NCBI GenBank assembly: GCA_050694175.1 | Contig: JBOGXA010000001.1 | Coordinates: 124,001-188,000 of the forward strand | DNA: 64,000 bases | Reading direction: 5' to 3' | Source of the DNA: JBOGXA01 sp050694175 | GTDB taxonomy: Bacteria > Actinomycetota > CADDZG01 > WHSQ01 | Part shown: piece by piece, positions 33,760-41,466 of the stretch | Layout: every line of letters starts with the position of its first letter | Position numbering within the stretch: the first letter of the stretch is position 1 | Program-made: the position numbers and the translations under genes | Notes under the pieces: model-generated | Databases searched by the model: none | What the model was told of the DNA's origin: nothing | The model's input: only the letters and a program-made list of their open reading frames with translations

Positions 33760-33823
33760 TATACCCAATCGGGTAGGTCTTCTATATCCGAAGGGGCTTG
33801 AAAGGAATATCCAAATGGGTATA
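33760..33823 (+). promoter_or_regulatory. possible operator pair upstream of the HTH-NTase genes
   Basis: TATACCCA (33760-33767) and its reverse complement TGGGTATA (33816-33823) flank the likely promoter region; the second arm ends ten bases before the HTH start codon. Separated half-sites of this type fit autoregulation by the downstream XRE-type antitoxin. No consensus -35/-10 pair was assigned. Confidence 0.4.
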
Positions 33824-33833
33824 CCATCGAACG

Positions 33834-34154
33834 ATGAGAGGAGGAGAGCTGATCAAAGAGGCGCGACGTCGGGCAGGTCTCACCCAGAAGGAGCTTGCGG
33901 AGCGCCTCGGAACAACGCAGGCGGTGATAGCTCGTTGGGAGGGTGGCGACCGCTCCCCGACGTTTGAGCGCCTGCGGGAAGCCATTCGCGCCTGCGATCT
34001 CGACCTCTCCGTAAGGATTGTGGCCCGCGACGATCAACACGAACTTCTGATCGAGGAGATGCTCAGGCTGTCTCCCGATGAGCGACTCGACAAGCTCACT
34101 GAGGGCCAGGCGGGTGTGAACGAGTTAGTTCGCGGTGTTCGTGAGCGCACCTGA
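33834..34154 (+). CDS. XRE-family HTH antitoxin-like protein
   Basis: The 106-residue product from the ATG at 33834 has an XRE helix-turn-helix (LIKEARRRAGLTQKELAERL, GTTQAVIARWEGG) followed by a helical region (LLIEEMLRLSPDERLDKL). The next gene, a nucleotidyltransferase, overlaps by 20 bases. This order matches the pair at 54742-55576, which has the same HTH plus LTPRQRIEY-type linker. It probably represses the operon and neutralises the enzyme. Confidence 0.85.
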   Translation: MRGGELIKEARRRAGLTQKELAERLGTTQAVIARWEGGDRSPTFERLREAIRACDLDLSVRIVARDDQHELLIEEMLRLSPDERLDKLTEGQAGVNELVRGVRERT

Positions 34155-34671
34155 GCCGCAGTTCAATCCCAGAAGAATCCTTGAAATTCTGTCCGCGCAC
34201 GATGTCGAGTATGTCGTGGTCGGGGGGATCGGGGCCGTCTTGCACGGCTCTCCGATGTCCACGTTCGATCTCGACATTGTTCCAGCGATGAGCAGGTCGA
34301 ATCTCAGTCGGCTTGCCGACGCGCTTAGGGAGCTGAAGGCGGTTGCTCGCGCTGGCGGCGAGGGCGAAGGAGTGAAACTTGATTTCACAGGAAAGTCCTT
34401 GAACAAATGGCTTGTGGAGTTCAGATTCCTGAATCTGAGAACAAGTTTCGGTGATTTGGACCTTCTCTACCGACCTGCGGGCACCCGCGGCTACAGCGAC
34501 CTTGCGGCGGGTGCACAGGAGGAACAGATCGGTGAGATTGGAGTGCGAGTCGCCTCTCTCGAGGACATCATTAGGTCAAAACAAGCCGCGGCCCGTGATC
34601 GAGATCTTGAACAATTACCAACGCTGCGCAGACTTCTAGAGCGAGAGCAGTCGCCGAAGGCTCCGGACTGA
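34135..34671 (+). CDS. nucleotidyltransferase toxin-like protein (AbiEii-like/DUF1814-like)
   Basis: The 178-residue product contains the nucleotidyltransferase core VVGGIGAVLHGSPMSTFDLDI (G-G, then D-x-D) and a later SFGDLDLLYRPAGTRGY with SLEDIIRSK. The family transfers nucleotides to RNA or proteins and often serves as a toxin. It overlaps the HTH gene and is paralogous to 54742-55260 (same LHGSP/DLDLL/SLDDLIR landmarks). The start at 34135 (GTG) is not certain; a GTG at 34141 is also in frame. Confidence 0.85.
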   Translation: MFVSAPEPQFNPRRILEILSAHDVEYVVVGGIGAVLHGSPMSTFDLDIVPAMSRSNLSRLADALRELKAVARAGGEGEGVKLDFTGKSLNKWLVEFRFLNLRTSFGDLDLLYRPAGTRGYSDLAAGAQEEQIGEIGVRVASLEDIIRSKQAAARDRDLEQLPTLRRLLEREQSPKAPD

Positions 34672-34727
34672 AGCACCGGGAATCCGAAGCTGGTCGGCAC
34701 GCGCGCTGTAAGGAACCGTGTGGAGCG

Positions 34728-35105
34728 TCAGCCCATCTGTTGTCCGAGGGCGAGGAGGTTGCCCTCGCTGTCCTTGAACCACGCGCCCTTCTCACCCTCG
34801 ATCTCAGCGATGCCGTTGACGGTCTTGAAGCCGGGGAGGTCGTACTCCTCGAACACAACGCCACGACCTCGAAGCTCCTCCACCGTTCCCTCGAGGTCAT
34901 CAACGTCCCACCCCAATTGAGTGTGGGTGCCGGAGGCAGCGCCGGACGACGCGAACAATAGGAACTCACCGCTGCCGCAGCGGTAGCGAAGGCCCTCGGG
35001 CCCTTCCTCGGCAGGCTTGAGGCCTAGCTTGTCTGCGTAGAACGACTTCGCCCGTTCCAGGTCTTGTGCCGGGATAGTGGCGTTGACGTTGTAGTTCTCG
35101 AGCAT
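34728..35105 (-). CDS. VOC/glyoxalase-family protein
   Basis: The 125-residue product from the ATG at 35105 (GAGAGGAGC upstream) has the VOC pattern: IPAQDLERAKSFYADKLGL, TQLGWDVDDLEGTVEELRGR, and WFKDSEGNLLAL with the terminal metal-ligand Glu/Asp region. Members bind metal or small molecules, and many act as glyoxalase- or dioxygenase-like enzymes. The substrate is unknown. A long N-terminal extension to 35162 is not supported. Confidence 0.85.
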   Translation of the reverse strand: MLENYNVNATIPAQDLERAKSFYADKLGLKPAEEGPEGLRYRCGSGEFLLFASSGAASGTHTQLGWDVDDLEGTVEELRGRGVVFEEYDLPGFKTVNGIAEIEGEKGAWFKDSEGNLLALGQQMG

Positions 35106-35348
35106 GGCCTGCTCCTCTCTCCGCCCAAAGATATCTAATGACGAGCGGGGGCCGCCCGGCAAGTCAGTTCGGCACGCCTTTCGTGCCTGGACTGGTCCGG
35201 CTGGGCAGTCCTGTGTATCCGCTTGCGCGGGTCAACGCTAGTCGCCGACCGACTTGCGTCCGCCAGGGGAGACCTTCGCGGCGTTCCCGAGGCGTGACTC
35301 GGGGGGTTTCCCTCCTGCGCTGAGATCGGCATCAGATTCGGAAAGGGC

Positions 35349-35510
35349 GAGATCTTCGATTTCGCCCGCAACGCGATCCCGCGCCGGGAGGGCGACGAGT
35401 TCGCGGAGGCCACGTTCAGCCCCGACGGGCAGGTGCTGTTCGTGAACATCCAGGCGAGCTCGGGCCTCACGTTCACGATCTGGGGGCCGTTCGAGAAGGG
35501 GGCGCTGTAG
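35349..35510 (+). pseudogene. C-terminal remnant of a PhoX-type (DUF839) phosphatase
   Basis: The frame reads EIFDFARNAIPRREGDEFAE then ATFSPDGQVLFVNIQ and TFTIWGPFEKGAL before a stop at 35508-35510. The segment EFA(G)ATFSPDG..LFVNIQ..G.T..I.GPW is the terminal motif of PhoX/DUF839 alkaline phosphatases. The upstream part is gone: a stop at about 35294 closes the frame. It is therefore a 3' remnant of a lost secreted phosphatase. Confidence 0.7.
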
Positions 35511-35623
35511 CCGGCTCGATCCACCTCGGTCGGGCCAACTCACCCCTGGCGAGAAGCGCTCCGCGGGCATAGATTGGAGCTTGCGGGCGGCGTGTGGAAC
35601 GCGGGTCGCCGAAGGAGGAGTTG

Positions 35624-35869
35624 GTGAACGTTCAGGTCCGTCTGGGGGCCGGTCTCGCCCGGCTGGCGGGGACGTCGCAGCTCACCGTGGACCTCCACGA
35701 CGGGGCCACGATCGGTGACCTCCTGGTCAATCTCGAACAGAGCTACCCGAACCTGGCGAGCGGGCTCGATCGGGCCCTGCCGGTGGTCTCGGGGAGCCAC
35801 GTCCCGCACAGCCAACCGCTCGAACGTGGACAGGACATAGCGCTGTTGTTTCCGGCCGCGGGCGGATAG
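35624..35869 (+). CDS. MoaD/ThiS-like ubiquitin-fold protein
   Basis: The 81-residue product from the GTG at 35624 (AAGGAGGA upstream) ends in LLFPAAGG, the C-terminal di-glycine typical of sulfur-carrier proteins activated by E1-like enzymes. The core reads VNLEQSYPNLASGLDRALPVV. No MoaE, ThiG or E1-like gene is nearby, so the pathway is unknown; the next gene is a formamidase 49 bases downstream. Confidence 0.82.
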   Translation: MNVQVRLGAGLARLAGTSQLTVDLHDGATIGDLLVNLEQSYPNLASGLDRALPVVSGSHVPHSQPLERGQDIALLFPAAGG

Positions 35870-35918
35870 CCGGATCCGTTCGGGCCGGGCGTACCAGACA
35901 CCGGCGGGAGGTGGTCGC

Positions 35919-37247
35919 ATGGCCGTGGAGCAGTTGGATCTCACCGGAGAGGGCCACGAGACGGTCTTCGTGAACACGTTTACCAACGGCGTGTTGAGCC
36001 CACAGCGCCCGATGCTCGGGCCGGTGCGCGACGGCGGCCACATCCTCGTGAACACGACGCCGGGATGCTGGGGGCCGATGATTACGCCGGCGATCCGCGG
36101 CGGACACGAGGTCACGCAGCCGGTCGAGGTAGCGGGAGCCGAGCCGGGCGATGCGATCGCCATCCGCATCAAGGACATCGAGGTCACGTCGGTCGCGACC
36201 GCGTCGGGAAACGATCAGTGGATGGAGGGCCGCTTCCTCGGCGATCCGTACGTCGCCGGCAAGTGCGCGGAGTGCGGGACGCTCTATCCCGAGACCGAGA
36301 TCAAGGGCATCGGTGAGACCGCGATCAGATGCGTGAAGTGCGGTGCCGATGCGACCCCGTTCACGTTCATGAACGGCTACACGATCGCGTTCGACGAGAA
36401 CCGGCGCGTGGGCGTGACGCTCAACGAGGGCGCGGCCGAGACGATCGCCAAAGATGCGCGCAAGTACGCCGCGCTTCCCGAGAACTCGGTGCAGAACCCG
36501 ATCCTCACGTTCGCGCCGCATCACCTCGTGGGGCTTGTGGCACGCCTGCGCCCGTTCATGGGCCAGATCGGCACGACGCCGTCGACCGACATCCCGGACT
36601 CGCACAACGCGGGCGACTTCGGATCGTTCCTCGTCGGCGCCCCGCACGAGTACGCGCTGAGCGCGGAGGACCTCCAGAAGCACAAGACCGACGGCCACAT
36701 GGACATCGACGCGGTGCGCGCCGGTGCGATCCTGGTGTGCCCGGTCAAGACCGCGGGCGGCGGCGTCTACCTCGGCGACATGCACGCGCTCCAGGGCGAC
36801 GGCGAGATCGCCGGTCACACCTGCGACGTGTCGGGCGCGGTGACGCTGCAGGTGCACGTCGTCAAGGGGCTCGGGATCGACGGCCCGGTGCTGTTCCCGG
36901 TCGAGGAGGACCTGCCGTTCCTCGCCCGGCCGCTGACGGGCGACGAGAGGCGCCGGGCGCGGGAGATCTCCGCCCAGTGGGGGATGGACGAGCTCGAGGA
37001 GTCGATGCCGGTGTCGGTTATCGGCACCGGGCCGGACCTCAACAGCGCGACCGACAACGGCCTCGAGCGGGCCGCGGACCTGTTCGACATGAGCGTGCCC
37101 GACGTCAAGAACCGGGCCACGATCACCGGAGCGATCGAGATCGGCCGGCACCCGGGAGTGGTGCAGGTGACGTTCCGGGCCCCGATCGATCGCCTCGAGG
37201 ACAAGGGCTTGCTGTCGTTCGCACGAGACCAGTACGGACGCGATTGA
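35919..37247 (+). CDS. acetamidase/formamidase (FmdA/AmdA family) with zinc-ribbon insert
   Basis: The 442-residue product (GGGAGG upstream) has the family landmarks GCWGPMITP, PFMGQIGTTPSTD, HNAGDFGS and the central GGGVYLGDMHALQGDGEIAG. It hydrolyses short amides. Between about residues 110 and 150 it carries two CxxC pairs (CAEC ... CVKC), a zinc-ribbon-like insert that I do not expect in standard family members. The start is well supported. It may form an operon with the MoaD-like gene. Confidence 0.88.
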   Translation: MAVEQLDLTGEGHETVFVNTFTNGVLSPQRPMLGPVRDGGHILVNTTPGCWGPMITPAIRGGHEVTQPVEVAGAEPGDAIAIRIKDIEVTSVATASGNDQWMEGRFLGDPYVAGKCAECGTLYPETEIKGIGETAIRCVKCGADATPFTFMNGYTIAFDENRRVGVTLNEGAAETIAKDARKYAALPENSVQNPILTFAPHHLVGLVARLRPFMGQIGTTPSTDIPDSHNAGDFGSFLVGAPHEYALSAEDLQKHKTDGHMDIDAVRAGAILVCPVKTAGGGVYLGDMHALQGDGEIAGHTCDVSGAVTLQVHVVKGLGIDGPVLFPVEEDLPFLARPLTGDERRRAREISAQWGMDELEESMPVSVIGTGPDLNSATDNGLERAADLFDMSVPDVKNRATITGAIEIGRHPGVVQVTFRAPIDRLEDKGLLSFARDQYGRD

Positions 37248-37273
37248 CTTAGCGGCTGGCGAGGGGTGCCGGA

Positions 37274-37301
37274 GAGCCGCGCGGTGACTTCCACGCGGCT
37301 C
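37274..37301 (+). terminator. possible terminator after the formamidase
   Basis: Inverted 8-bp arms GAGCCGCG and CGCGGCTC lie 26 bases after the stop, with a 12-base loop. No T tract follows, so intrinsic termination is plausible but not certain. Confidence 0.4.
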
Positions 37302-37456
37302 GAACCTGCCGGCCCTGATTTCGACTCCCACCGGTGGGTTGTGGGGTGATCACTGCGGTCTGGGCAAGACTTGGGAAATGTTCCTGGCGTATGAATCCCG
37401 AGGTTAAGGATTCTCGTCCCTCGAGAGATCGAAGCGCAGGATCTTCATCCGAACGT

Positions 37457-38224
37457 TCATGTCGACTTCCGGGACCGGCGGGCCTTGATCGTCCTGGCGA
37501 GCCAGGCGATCGGGTCGTACTTGCGGTCAACTACTCGTTCTTTGAGCGGGATGATGGCGTTGTCGGTGATGTGGATGCCCTCGGGGCACACCTCGCTGCA
37601 GCATTTCGTGATGTTGCACAGCCCGAGCCCATTCTGCTCCTGGAGCAGGTCCCGGCGGTCGCCGGTGTCGAGCGGATGCATCTCGAGCTCCGCGTACCGG
37701 ATGAACAGGCGGGGGCCGGCGAAGTGCGGTTTGTTCTCTTCGTGATCGCGGATCACGTGGCACACGTTCTGGCACAAGAAGCACTCGATGCATGTGCGGA
37801 ACTCCTGTACCCGCTCGATGTCCTCCTGAAGCATCCGATAGCCACCGGCCGGCTTCGGCCGCGGCTGGAAGGGCGGAACCCGTTTCGCCATCTCGTAGTT
37901 GAACGAGACGTCGGTGACGAGGTCCTTGACGACCGGGAAGGTCCTCATCGGCGCGACCGTGATCGGCTCGTTCGGATCAAAGATGCTCATGCGCGTCATA
38001 CAAGTAAGCCGGGGCATGCCGTCGACCTCGGCGCTGCACGAGCCGCACCTGCCGGCCTTGCAGTTCCAGCGCACGGCGAGGTCGGGTGCCCGGGTCGCCT
38101 GCACTCGGTGCAGGACGTCGAGCACCACCTCCCCGGAGGAGACCTCGACCTCGTGATCCTCAAAGCCGCCCCCGGTCGCGTCGCCGCGCCAGATCCGCAT
38201 CGTCACGGTGGAGGTGTCTGCCAT
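37457..38224 (-). CDS. sdhB: succinate dehydrogenase iron-sulfur subunit (Sdh1 type)
   Basis: The 255-residue product has the [2Fe-2S] site CKAGRCGSC with a later Cys (LTCM), and two ferredoxin-like clusters CIECFLCQNVCH and CNITKCCSEVCPEG. Its ATG overlaps the flavoprotein stop (TGATG), so the two are coupled. The operon order membrane anchor, flavoprotein, iron-sulfur protein is that of the mycobacterial Rv0249c-Rv0247c (Sdh1) type. It passes electrons from FAD to the membrane quinone pool. Confidence 0.92.
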   Translation of the reverse strand: MADTSTVTMRIWRGDATGGGFEDHEVEVSSGEVVLDVLHRVQATRAPDLAVRWNCKAGRCGSCSAEVDGMPRLTCMTRMSIFDPNEPITVAPMRTFPVVKDLVTDVSFNYEMAKRVPPFQPRPKPAGGYRMLQEDIERVQEFRTCIECFLCQNVCHVIRDHEENKPHFAGPRLFIRYAELEMHPLDTGDRRDLLQEQNGLGLCNITKCCSEVCPEGIHITDNAIIPLKERVVDRKYDPIAWLARTIKARRSRKST

Positions 38225-40017
38225 CACTTCGCCTCGACGATCGCGCGCAACTCGTCGGGTAACGGCTCAAGCGGTGCCCGGTCCACGTAGGGTTCGCCGT
38301 CTTTCATACGGACAGCGATATTGACCTTGGCAAACTCGGGATCGGTTTGGGGATAGTCCTCTCGGGTCTGGGCGCCCCGGCTCTCTTTTCGTTCCAGGGC
38401 GGCGAGCGCGATTGTCTCGGAGACCGCGAGGAGCGATCGAAGGTCGAGCGCGAGGTGCCACCCCGGGTTGTAGAGGCGGTTGCCCTCGGCCGTGGCCCTA
38501 CCCGCTCGCTCGTTGAGCTCGCCGAGCCGATCGAGAGCCTTCTTGAGCTCGTCCTCGCTTCGGATGATCCCCACGAGCGCCTGCATCGTGTCCTGTAGGT
38601 CCTGCTGAAGCGCGTACGGGTTCTCGCCGTCTCGGCGCTCGAAGGGCTGAAGCGCCGCTCGGGCGATCTCGTCCGCCTGATCGGAGGGGGCTTCTGGCCG
38701 CACGTCGAGGGCGCGGGCGTACTCTGCGGCCGCCCGGCCGGCGCGCCGCCCGAACACGAGGAGATCCGAGAGGGAATTGCCTCCCAACCGGTTGGCGCCG
38801 TGCAGTCCCGCCGCGACCTCACCCGCGGCGAAGAGCCCCGGCACGGTGGCGGCAGCGGTCTCGGCGTCCACCTTGAGACCTCCCATGACGTAGTGACACG
38901 TCGGCCCGACCTCCATCGGCTCCTTCGTGATGTCGACGTCGGCCAGCTCCTTGAACTGGTGGTACATGCCGGGGAGCCGCCGGGTGATGAAATCGGGGTC
39001 CTGGCGCGAGGCGATGTCGAGGTAGACACCGCCGTGCGGCGTCCCTCGCCCCTCCTTGATCTCCGCGACGATGGCGCGGGCGACCTCGTCGCGCGGGAGG
39101 AGGTCCGGCGGCCGGCGGGCGTCCTCTCGGTCCGTGTACCACCGGTCGGCCTCCTCTTCGGTGTCGGCGGTCTCCGCCCGGAACATCTCGGAGATGTAGC
39201 GGAACATGAAGCGCTCGCCCGATTCGTTACGAAGGATGCCTCCGTCTCCGCGCACGCCCTCGGTGACGAGGATGCCCGTGACCGACGAGGGCCAGACCAT
39301 CCCGGTGGGGTGGAACTGCACGCACTCCATGTCGATGAGGTCGGCCCCGGCCCACAGCCCCAGCGCGTGCCCGTCGCCCGTGTACTCCCACGAGTTGGAG
39401 GTGATCTTGTAGGCCTTGCCGATCCCGCCGGTCGCCAGCACAACCGCGGGGGCCTTGAACTCGACGAACTTCCCCGACTCGCGCCAATACCCGAACGCGC
39501 CGGCGATGCGATCGCCGTCCTTGAGGAGGCGGACGACGGTGCACTCCATGAACACGTTGATGTCTGCGGCGACGGCCTTGTGCTGAAGGATCCGGATCAT
39601 CTCGAGGCCCGTGCGATCCCCGACATGGGCAAGGCGGGCGTAGCGGTGCCCGCCGAAGTCCCGTTGGAGGATGCGGCCGTCCCGGGTCCGATCGAAAAGC
39701 GCGCCCCACTCCTCCAATTCGAGCACCCGCTCGGGGGCCTCCTGGGCGTGGATCTGCGCCATGCGCCAGTTGTTGAGCATCTTTCCGCCGCGAATGGTGT
39801 CCCGGAAGTGGACCTCCCAGTTGTCCTCGGGATAGACGGTGCCGAGGGCCGCGGCCACCCCGCCCTCGGCCATCACCGTGTGAGCCTTGCCGAGGAGCGA
39901 CTTGCAGATGAGGGCCGTGCTGGCGCCCTCGGCGTGGGCCTCGATGGCGGCCCGCAGGCCGGCGCCGCCGGCGCCGATCACTATCACGTCGAACTCGTGG
40001 ACCTCGCGCTCCATCAT
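38224..40017 (-). CDS. sdhA: succinate dehydrogenase flavoprotein subunit (Sdh1 type)
   Basis: The 597-residue product starts at an ATG that overlaps the anchor gene stop (TGATGATG). FAD motifs: VIVIGAGGAGLRAAIEAH and KAHTVMAEGGVAAALG, where the His is the expected covalent FAD site. Substrate-loop motifs: HPTGMVWPS and GLHGANRLGGNSLSDLLVFG. The length and the spacing of the operon fit the mycobacterial Sdh1 flavoprotein. It oxidises succinate to fumarate, or may run in reverse. Confidence 0.93.
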   Translation of the reverse strand: MMEREVHEFDVIVIGAGGAGLRAAIEAHAEGASTALICKSLLGKAHTVMAEGGVAAALGTVYPEDNWEVHFRDTIRGGKMLNNWRMAQIHAQEAPERVLELEEWGALFDRTRDGRILQRDFGGHRYARLAHVGDRTGLEMIRILQHKAVAADINVFMECTVVRLLKDGDRIAGAFGYWRESGKFVEFKAPAVVLATGGIGKAYKITSNSWEYTGDGHALGLWAGADLIDMECVQFHPTGMVWPSSVTGILVTEGVRGDGGILRNESGERFMFRYISEMFRAETADTEEEADRWYTDREDARRPPDLLPRDEVARAIVAEIKEGRGTPHGGVYLDIASRQDPDFITRRLPGMYHQFKELADVDITKEPMEVGPTCHYVMGGLKVDAETAAATVPGLFAAGEVAAGLHGANRLGGNSLSDLLVFGRRAGRAAAEYARALDVRPEAPSDQADEIARAALQPFERRDGENPYALQQDLQDTMQALVGIIRSEDELKKALDRLGELNERAGRATAEGNRLYNPGWHLALDLRSLLAVSETIALAALERKESRGAQTREDYPQTDPEFAKVNIAVRMKDGEPYVDRAPLEPLPDELRAIVEAK

Positions 40018-40799
40018 CAGAAGAGCCTCGGGTCGTTGATCACGCCCATCGACACCAGGCGCACGTAGACGTCGGTGAGGGCGACCCCGAACAGGCTGAC
40101 CCATGCGATCTCGCCGTGACGGATGTTCAGTCTCGAGACGAAGCGCCACAGCTTGGCTCGTCTCGGTGACTCGGACAGAACGTCGACGTGACCGCCGCAC
40201 AGATGTCGACATGAATGGCAGGAGATCGTGTAGGCGCCCAGCAGCGCGGCGTTCGCCAGAAGAATCACCGTGCCGAGCCCCAGTCCGAAGCCGTCGGGAA
40301 AGAAGAGGGCCCTGACCCCGTCGATGAAGAGGATGATCGGGAACGGGATCGCCGCATAGAAGAAGTAGCGGTGAATGTTCTGGAGGATCAGCGGGAAGCG
40401 CGTCTCACCCGTATAGCGGCGGTGGGGCTCGCCCACCGCGCACGCCGGGGGGGAGAGCCAGAACGACCGGTAGTAGGCCTTGCGGTAGTAGTAGCACGTG
40501 AGCCGGAAGCCGAGGGGGAACGGAAGGATCAACAGCGCCGGCGACAGGGTCCACCAGTCGCCGATCACCGGGAGCGTCTGGTGGGCGCAGTTGCTGGCCA
40601 GGCAGGGGGAGTAGAACGGCGACAAATACGGGTCGGTGAAGTAGTGCTCGTTGGCGAAGGCGACCCACGAGCCGTAGACGACGAATCCCATGAGCACGAC
40701 GAAGGACACGAGCGGTGCCCTCCACCACGCATCTCGCCGTAGCGTTGCGAACCGCGACGGCGCTAGGCTCCTGCGATCGTCTGCCGTGCCCGTGCTCAA
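40017..40799 (-). CDS. succinate dehydrogenase membrane anchor subunit (Sdh1/Rv0249c type)
   Basis: The 260-residue product has about five membrane helices (for example PLVSFVVLMGFVVYGSWV, ALLILPFPLGFRLTCYYY and YFFYAAIPFPIILFIDGV) and conserved His residues (NIHRYFFYAA, CHSCRHLCGGH) likely to bind heme. It matches the single-subunit anchor of the mycobacterial Sdh1 complex rather than paired SdhC/SdhD. Its stop overlaps the flavoprotein start by one base. Confidence 0.85.
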   Translation of the reverse strand: MSTGTADDRRSLAPSRFATLRRDAWWRAPLVSFVVLMGFVVYGSWVAFANEHYFTDPYLSPFYSPCLASNCAHQTLPVIGDWWTLSPALLILPFPLGFRLTCYYYRKAYYRSFWLSPPACAVGEPHRRYTGETRFPLILQNIHRYFFYAAIPFPIILFIDGVRALFFPDGFGLGLGTVILLANAALLGAYTISCHSCRHLCGGHVDVLSESPRRAKLWRFVSRLNIRHGEIAWVSLFGVALTDVYVRLVSMGVINDPRLF

Positions 40800-41085
40800 T
40801 GCTTGCGCTCCACTGGCATGTAGAGGCCCAGGGTAACGTCCTTGTAAGCAAGCTTGGGCTCGCCGTCAGGCAACTGCGGGACGAATGTGTGCGTCAGCTG
40901 ACGCTCGTCGTCGCACAAGGGATGCTCCTCCCGTAGTGGCCGTCGTGGCTCTCCGTGCGTGCCCGGGCAGAGACGACGAGTGCCTCGGCCATGTCGAGTA
41001 GGAAGCCGAGCTCGATGTGCTCGACGAGTTCCGTGCTGAAGACCCAGGCCCAGGTTCCATCCGATTCACGTCGTCGGGATTCCAC
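40796..41085 (-). pseudogene. remnant of a conventional sdhA C-terminus
   Basis: The reverse frames read STELVEHIELGFLLDMAEAL, VVSARARTESHDGHYG, then, after a one-base frameshift near 40,918, DDERQLTHTFVPQLPDGEPK and VTLGLYMPVERKH ending at the stop at 40796-40798. This is the C-terminal region of an ordinary actinobacterial SdhA (family: ALARTESRGGHYREDYP..DD...LKHT, and the final PVERKY). The catalytic part is absent. It lies directly upstream of the intact Sdh1 operon and overlaps its 5' end by four bases. Confidence 0.75.
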
Positions 41086-41106
41086 GCCCGAACTACGATG
41101 AGGGCC

Positions 41107-41436
41107 ATGGTCGACGGTGTTGTGGCAGCGCTTAAGGACAAGCGAGCCAAACTCGAGGCGGAATTAGCGCGGATGTCAGCTCCGCCCGAGGAAGCAAGTG
41201 GGATCTCCTTCGGCAAGCGCGTGGGCGAGGGCACCAGCATGGCGGTCGACCGGCTGGAGCAGGTTGCAGCTCATGACCAGAAGCAGGCGCTACTGGCGGA
41301 CGTGCGCCGGGCCCTGGCCAAGGTTGCCGAGGACACCTATGGCGTATGCGATCGCTGCGGTGCCGCCATTCCCACCGAGCGGCTGGAGGTCCTGCCGTGG
41401 GCGGTCCTGTGCGTCGGGTGCGCCGGTCGTCGCTAA
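41107..41436 (+). CDS. DksA/TraR-type small zinc-finger protein (paralogue)
   Basis: The 109-residue product is closely similar to the protein at 23821-24147 along its whole length: ALKDKRAKLEAELARMSAPP, the shared SGISFGKRVGEGTSMAV, and a zinc finger CDRC ... CVGC. The start at 41107 aligns with the start of the paralogue; an ATG at 41098 is also in frame. Both copies keep all four Cys. Confidence 0.85.
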   Translation: MVDGVVAALKDKRAKLEAELARMSAPPEEASGISFGKRVGEGTSMAVDRLEQVAAHDQKQALLADVRRALAKVAEDTYGVCDRCGAAIPTERLEVLPWAVLCVGCAGRR

Positions 41437-41466
41437 CCGTCGGCAGCTTCCACTGCCGTTCGGTCG

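Noticed and set aside
35727..37331. 534-codon minus-strand frame opposite the formamidase
   Set aside because: It has low complexity rich in Arg, Val and His, no family motif, and the plus strand carries a clear FmdA family enzyme.
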